Notes under the pieces: generated by a model | What the model was told of the DNA's origin: nothing | Database searches by the model: none | What the model saw: only the letters and a program-made list of their open reading frames with translations | Program-made: the position numbers and the translations under genes | Shown: one piece after another, positions 43,273 to 47,460 of the stretch | Numbering within the stretch: the first letter of the stretch is position 1 | How the letters are laid out: every line of letters begins with the position of its first letter | Source of the DNA: Trichococcus flocculiformis | Lineage (GTDB): Bacteria; Bacillota; Bacilli; Lactobacillales; Aerococcaceae | Reading direction: 5' to 3' | DNA length: 47,460 bases | NCBI RefSeq assembly: GCF_900113645.1 | Contig: NZ_FOQC01000015.1 | Location: 1 to 47,460, forward strand

Positions 43273-45726
43273 TTAAATGAATTTTCCCGTCACCGAATTT
43301 TTGTCTTTCCGGATATCAGATGGGGTCCCTTCCGCAATGACTTTCCCGCCGGCAGTTCCGCCACCCGGACCAAGGTCGATGATCCAATCCGCAGCCGCGA
43401 TGATCTGTTGATTGTGTTCCACAACGATCACTGTGCTGCCGGAATCTACCATCCGATCCAACAATCTCAGGAATTTTTCGACATCGAGCGGGTGCAGACC
43501 AGTAGTCGGTTCATCGATCAAATAAAGATTCTTTTTCCCCCGATTTGCCAGGAGTTCCACTGCCAGCTTGAGCCGTTGCGCTTCCCCGCCTGACAAAGTC
43601 GTTGTCGTTTGGCCGAGCTCGAGGTATCCGAGGCCGACCTCCTGGAGCAGTTTCAGGATGGCACTGATTTTGGGCGAATCCGCAAACAGTTCCGCACCTT
43701 CCTCAACCGACAACCCCAGCACCGCAGTGATTGAATGGCCACGATAGGTCACGGACAAGACTTCATCCTTGAAGCGTTTACCCAAACAGACGGGACAAGG
43801 GACTTGCTGGTCTTCAAAAAACAACAGGTTGTTAGTGACGACCCCCAAGCCTTCGCAATGATCGCAGCGCCCCCCTTTCACATTGAAGGAAAAGTGATTG
43901 GCTGTCATTCCCTTATCAATGGCAGTCTGCTGTTGGCCGAAAATTTTCCGGATTTCCGTGTAGGCATCCGAATAGGTCGCGACATTCGAACGTTTCATCC
44001 GGGTGAGCGGGGCCTGTTCCACGACGACAATCCGGTCGAATGAGCCGGTCCCGCTCACCTGATCCGCTTCCTCCGAAGGGCCAGTGTCCCCTTTCGCCAG
44101 CACATCGAACACGAGTGTCGATTTCCCGGACCCTGATACGCCAGTGACCCAAACCAGACAACCGATAGGAAAACGGACTGTCAGGTTCCGCAGGTTATGC
44201 TTGTTCGCTTGGCTCACCTCGATGAAATCACCGGATCCTTTGCGGAAAATTTCGCGCGGTTCCGGGTTGCTGTTCAGATAGGCACCGGTGACGGATGTCG
44301 CTTGATCTTTGATTTGCTGCAGCGTTCCCGATCCGATGACTTCGCCCCCATATTTCCCGGCTCCCGGACCGATATCAATCAGGTAATCCGCTGCCGCCAT
44401 GACGGCTGTGTCATGTTCGATGACGAGCACCGTATTGCCTTTGTCCCTCAGCGAGCGCAGGACCGTCAGGAGCCCGGCTGTATCTTTTGGATGCAGACTG
44501 ATTGTCGGTTCATCCAGGATGTAGATGACACCCGTCAGATCCGAATCGAGGACAGCCGCCAACCGCAGACGCTGCGCTTCCCCTCCCGACAGCGTCATCG
44601 TCTGCCTGTCGAGCGACAGATAGCCCAATCCCAACTTCAGGATCCTTTTCAGTTTGGTCTTCAGATCCGTCACATAGACGCCCGCCAACAGTTGTTCCGA
44701 ATGCGTCAGATTTGCATCAAGTTCGCGGATCCAATCCACGAGACCGGTCAATGATGACCCGGACAGTTCAGGCAAGCGCGTCCCCTTCACGGTCACGCTC
44801 CTGCTCAGCTCATTCAATCGCTCGCCATGGCATTCCGGGCAGATAGCAGATTCAAAGTAGGCTTCCCGAAGTTTGGAAGCCCCTTTTTGATCTGCCATTC
44901 TGCGCCAAAGGTTCGGCAACACACCTTCATACCGGCCTTCAGCAACCGTTCGGGGCACCGGCACATCCGGGACCAACCGACGCACTGCTTCACTTTCGGC
45001 TCCCTGCAGCAACAGCACGCGCTGCGAAGGCAAAAAGCCCTTCACAGGCATATTTGTTTTCAGCGGAATCCCGTAATGGTCACAAGCGGCATAGAACGAC
45101 TCCAGTTGATACTCACGGTAGCGTTTTTCCCAAAAAACGACCGCGCCAGCTTCCAGCGATAGCTCTTCATGGAGCACTTTCCCTTCAGCAACTGTCATTA
45201 CCTCCCTCAAACCTTGGCAGGTGGCGCAGGCCCCTTCACGGGTGTTGTAGGAAAAATGGGTGCGGGTCAGCTTTTCCATCCGCTGAGCGCAATGCGGACA
45301 ATACTGGAACACCTTGAAGTCATCAGCGGTCTTTTCGGTTTCCTCACGGCAATCCGCCGAACTGAATTCCTTCCCGCAAGCCGGGCAGTCCCTTGTGCTC
45401 AACTTCTCGTACAGCATCCGCAGATCGGTATAGATGTCAGTGACCGTTCCCACAGTCGAACGCGGATTTTTATTGTAGGCTTGCTGCTGGATTTGGATAG
45501 CGGGGGACACATTTCGGATCGCATCGATATCCGGCTTGCGTATACCTTGGTAGCCGATCGCCTCCAGATATTGGCGTTGGCATTCCTGATAGAGCACATC
45601 CATCGCCAGCGTCGTTTTCCCGGAACCGGATACCCCTGTGAGGACGATCCATTTGTTCCGGGGCAAGTCCACCGTGATGTTCTTCAGATTCCCTTCCTTG
45701 GCACCGCTGATGCTTATGTATTCCAT
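43273..45726 (-). CDS. UvrA2-type excinuclease ATPase
   Basis: An 817-aa UvrA-like ABC protein with two Walker A motifs (GVSGSGKTT, GVSGSGKST), two LSGGEAQR signatures and CxxC zinc-binding pairs (CPAC, CPHC, CATC, CPEC, CDHC, CPVC). It is shorter than canonical UvrA (about 940 aa), as in class II UvrA2 proteins, some of which lack the UvrB-binding region and are linked to drug or DNA-damage tolerance. A specific role cannot be assigned. It has a TATAAT promoter element at 45771-45766 and is divergent from the rluA-type gene. Confidence 0.88.
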   Translation of the reverse strand: MEYISISGAKEGNLKNITVDLPRNKWIVLTGVSGSGKTTLAMDVLYQECQRQYLEAIGYQGIRKPDIDAIRNVSPAIQIQQQAYNKNPRSTVGTVTDIYTDLRMLYEKLSTRDCPACGKEFSSADCREETEKTADDFKVFQYCPHCAQRMEKLTRTHFSYNTREGACATCQGLREVMTVAEGKVLHEELSLEAGAVVFWEKRYREYQLESFYAACDHYGIPLKTNMPVKGFLPSQRVLLLQGAESEAVRRLVPDVPVPRTVAEGRYEGVLPNLWRRMADQKGASKLREAYFESAICPECHGERLNELSRSVTVKGTRLPELSGSSLTGLVDWIRELDANLTHSEQLLAGVYVTDLKTKLKRILKLGLGYLSLDRQTMTLSGGEAQRLRLAAVLDSDLTGVIYILDEPTISLHPKDTAGLLTVLRSLRDKGNTVLVIEHDTAVMAAADYLIDIGPGAGKYGGEVIGSGTLQQIKDQATSVTGAYLNSNPEPREIFRKGSGDFIEVSQANKHNLRNLTVRFPIGCLVWVTGVSGSGKSTLVFDVLAKGDTGPSEEADQVSGTGSFDRIVVVEQAPLTRMKRSNVATYSDAYTEIRKIFGQQQTAIDKGMTANHFSFNVKGGRCDHCEGLGVVTNNLLFFEDQQVPCPVCLGKRFKDEVLSVTYRGHSITAVLGLSVEEGAELFADSPKISAILKLLQEVGLGYLELGQTTTTLSGGEAQRLKLAVELLANRGKKNLYLIDEPTTGLHPLDVEKFLRLLDRMVDSGSTVIVVEHNQQIIAAADWIIDLGPGGGTAGGKVIAEGTPSDIRKDKNSVTGKFI

Positions 45727-45889
45727 GACTGCTCCCTCGCTTCCTTTTGATATCCTTTTGTTTCAATTATATGCCACTTGCTGCATTTTTGTCCTGATTA
45801 GGCGGGATGGATGCTCAGTTTTCTGTTATACTTCAGAAGAGAGACGACCGCGATACTCAGGCGGCGAACAGAGTCAGGAGCGAAATCAG

Positions 45890-46849
45890 ATGAAAAAAAC
45901 AAACCAAAAGAATACAAATAACAATAAACGCAATCGTCAGGTCAAGGCGACAGAACCCCAAAAAAGCCCGTCCACCAAAGGGGTTACCCAATACCCTGTG
46001 ACCGAACCGAGCGAATTGTTGCCCTTCTTGCTGCAGATCCTCAGCAAACAAAGCCGCAATTCGGTCAAATCGATCCTTACCCGCGGACAAGTGACGGTCG
46101 ACGGCAAGTCCATTACCAAACACAATCACCCATTGGAACCCGGACAGACTGTCGGCATTCTGGCAAATAAGGAAGCCCTCAAAAAAACTTCCCTATCAGG
46201 CCTCAAGATCCTGTTTGAGGACGAATCCATCATCGTGATCAACAAGGATGCCGGCCTGTTGTCGATGGCAACCGACGATCCAAAGGAACCGACCGCTTAT
46301 CGCCAATTGAGCCAATACGTCAAAGAAGACAACAAAGCAAACCGGATATTCGTCGTGCATCGCCTGGACCGGGATACCTCCGGCGTCATGCTGTTCGCAA
46401 AATCCGAAGAGCTGAAAGAAAAGCTGCAAAATAATTGGAAAGAAATCGTCAAAGAACGCATCTATACCGCTCTGGTCGAGGGCGAAATCAAGAAGGATGC
46501 AGGCACGATTTCCTCGTGGCTGACCGAGAGCAAAGCCATGAAGGTTCATTCCAGTCCGAAAGACAACGGCGGCCAGCATGCCGTGACCCATTACCGCAAG
46601 ATCCGCGCAAACAAGGAATATTCGCTCTTGGAAGTGGAGCTGGAGACCGGACGCAAGAATCAGATCCGCGTCCACATGGAATCCTTGGGCCATCCGGTTG
46701 CCGGAGATAAGAAATACGGTGCCCGTACCAATCCGATGAAGCGTTTGGGGCTGCACGCTACCACACTCGCTTTCATCCATCCTGCGACCGGTGAGCTCGT
46801 CCGCTTCAGCGCACCGGTGCCGAAAGCCTTTCTGCTGTATTCGAAATAA
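45890..46849 (+). CDS. RluA-family pseudouridine synthase
   Basis: 319 aa. A basic N-terminal tail leads to an S4-like RNA-binding domain (FLLQILSKQSRNSVKSILTRG, about 40-95) and the catalytic domain with HRLDRDTSGV, whose Asp is the nucleophile, then the GRKNQIRVHME motif. The rRNA or tRNA target cannot be told from sequence. The frame is open upstream to 45638, but AGGAG at 45876-45880 places the start at 45890. Confidence 0.92.
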   Translation: MKKTNQKNTNNNKRNRQVKATEPQKSPSTKGVTQYPVTEPSELLPFLLQILSKQSRNSVKSILTRGQVTVDGKSITKHNHPLEPGQTVGILANKEALKKTSLSGLKILFEDESIIVINKDAGLLSMATDDPKEPTAYRQLSQYVKEDNKANRIFVVHRLDRDTSGVMLFAKSEELKEKLQNNWKEIVKERIYTALVEGEIKKDAGTISSWLTESKAMKVHSSPKDNGGQHAVTHYRKIRANKEYSLLEVELETGRKNQIRVHMESLGHPVAGDKKYGARTNPMKRLGLHATTLAFIHPATGELVRFSAPVPKAFLLYSK

Positions 46850-46858
46850 GAAGAAAGA

Positions 46859-47035
46859 GAGTGGGTCAATAGGCGTTTAAACCCGGATCACTGGAGCGAA
46901 GAAGCGCAGGATGGTCGCAGACCATCTGAGCATTCTCCGTGAAGTGGAGCCAGGGCCTGCCTTTTGGCGCACGTTTACGCAAATAATATTCGAATATATA
47001 ATTTGAGGCTGGAGTTTTGTCCCAGCCTCTTCTTT
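46859..47035 (+). repeat. Structured intergenic element ending in a terminator
   Basis: This non-coding stretch contains GATGGTC-GCA-GACCATC (46910-46926), bracketed by CACTGGAG and CTCCGTG. It ends with GAGGCTGG/CCAGCCTC (47005-47012 with 47022-47029), then TTCTTT. GAGGCTGG...CCAGCCTC elements of this sort recur between genes in Lactobacillales. It may encode a small RNA or be a REP-like repeat; it also serves as terminator for the rluA-type gene. Confidence 0.5.
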
Positions 47036-47112
47036 GTGGTTTGGGGGTATGTTTGTCTGGAATGGGGTTCGAGTTCGTAGCGTTCATAGTGGCATTCCCC
47101 GCCAAAGTGGCT

Positions 47113-47460
47113 TGAGGCTGCTGAAAAAGTCAGATAAATTTCTGGCTTTTTTTGTATTTTGGAGGAAAATAAAGATATGAAGGGGTGATAATTATGCTAC
47201 GCAATGAAGAAAGGCTCACAGTGAGTCCTTACGCTCAACTTTATGATATTTTGGTCCCTGAGGACCATATATTAAGAAAAATAAATACACTGGTGGATTT
47301 CTCTTTTGTTTATGACGAAATAAAAAAGAATTATACGGTTGATTTCGGAAGAAAGGCTGCTGATCCTGTTTATATGTTGAAACTATTACTTCTCAAAATT
47401 CTGAATCCTTTGTCAGATCGCGATCTATGCGAAAGGGCTAGATATGATATATCATTCAAA
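47113..47460 (+). mobile_element. IS1182-family insertion sequence, left part
   Basis: The element seems to begin near GGCTGCTGAAAAAGTCAG (about 47116), typical of an IS1182-like terminal repeat, and continues past the window end. The right end is not visible. Confidence 0.65.
47194..47460 (+). CDS. IS1182-type transposase, N-terminal part (cut by window end)
   Basis: 89 codons are open to the window end. The protein begins MLRNEERLTVSPYAQLYDIL and continues with VDFGRKAADPVYMLKLLLLKIL, matching the N-terminal region (DUF772-type) of IS1182/IS5-like DDE transposases. GGGGTG precedes the ATG. The catalytic domain lies outside the window. Confidence 0.8.
   Translation, partial: MLRNEERLTVSPYAQLYDILVPEDHILRKINTLVDFSFVYDEIKKNYTVDFGRKAADPVYMLKLLLLKILNPLSDRDLCERARYDISFK

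Noticed and set aside
42862-43280. Plus-strand frames across the LysR leader
   Set aside because: They run antisense to the promoter, upstream ORF and terminator and lack ribosome binding sites.
46866-47105. 79-codon minus-strand frame after the rluA-type gene
   Set aside because: It covers a structured repeat and terminator and has no family resemblance.
1-47460. tRNA, rRNA or CRISPR array
   Set aside because: No cloverleaf, rRNA segment or regularly spaced direct repeats were seen on either strand by eye.

Overview
The window looks like chromosome from a low-to-moderate GC Bacillota, most likely order Lactobacillales and family Carnobacteriaceae (Trichococcus-like). This is an inference from strong AGGAGG-type ribosome binding sites, many small Rho-independent terminators, EF2568-type selenium genes, CmbR/FhuR-like LysR regulators and the overall gene set. 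No rRNA, tRNA or CRISPR array was seen.

Layout. 1-4.7 kb: selenium-utilisation genes (selD, yedF-like, DUF3343, a class V aminotransferase/cysteine desulfurase-like gene) facing selU/mnmH, with no selA or selB. 4.7-6.9 kb: a DbpA-type RNA helicase and an SRPBCC protein. 6.9-8.5 kb: a solo TnpB element. 8.5-10.3 kb: queuosine-precursor genes queT-queF-queC. 10.3-12.2 kb: metK behind a truncated AmmeMemoRadiSam protein B remnant. 12.3-15.6 kb: a sugar O-acetyltransferase, a GNAT-Maf fusion and an OFA-family MFS transporter. 15.6-20.7 kb: a methionine-cycle operon (metF, a stand-alone methionine synthase activation protein, and a MetH lacking that domain) under a LysR regulator, with a MET-box-like palindrome before metF. 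21-25.6 kb: small housekeeping and hypothetical genes and a TtcA-like protein. 25.7-28.5 kb: pabA-pabB-pabC for p-aminobenzoate. 28.7-30.1 kb: a molybdopterin-binding lipoprotein and a DUF3159-like membrane protein. 30.2-32.8 kb: a gene-free, highly structured region of about 580 nt that may be a large noncoding RNA, then a group II (probably IIC) intron sitting just past the terminator of aspA. 32.8-38.7 kb: aspA, an Lrp/AsnC regulator, DUF1846 and a YibE/F pair. 38.7-47.5 kb: two GNATs, hypothetical proteins, a second LysR gene with an unusual leader, a UvrA2-type ABC protein, an RluA pseudouridine synthase, a structured repeat and the start of an IS1182-type transposase.

Functional links. 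Several genes make or use one-carbon, sulfur or selenium compounds: PABA supply for folate, MetF-MetH-MetK, the two CmbR-like regulators, and SelD-SelU. The strongest candidates for undescribed biology are (1) the Met/Cys-rich 33-residue upstream ORF, with its own promoter and ribosome binding site, followed by an intrinsic terminator ahead of the LysR gene at 42001-42933; (2) the structured noncoding region at 30185-30765; and (3) a terminator-ended, multi-helix leader before selD. All of this comes from reading the sequence by eye; no folding or database search was run.
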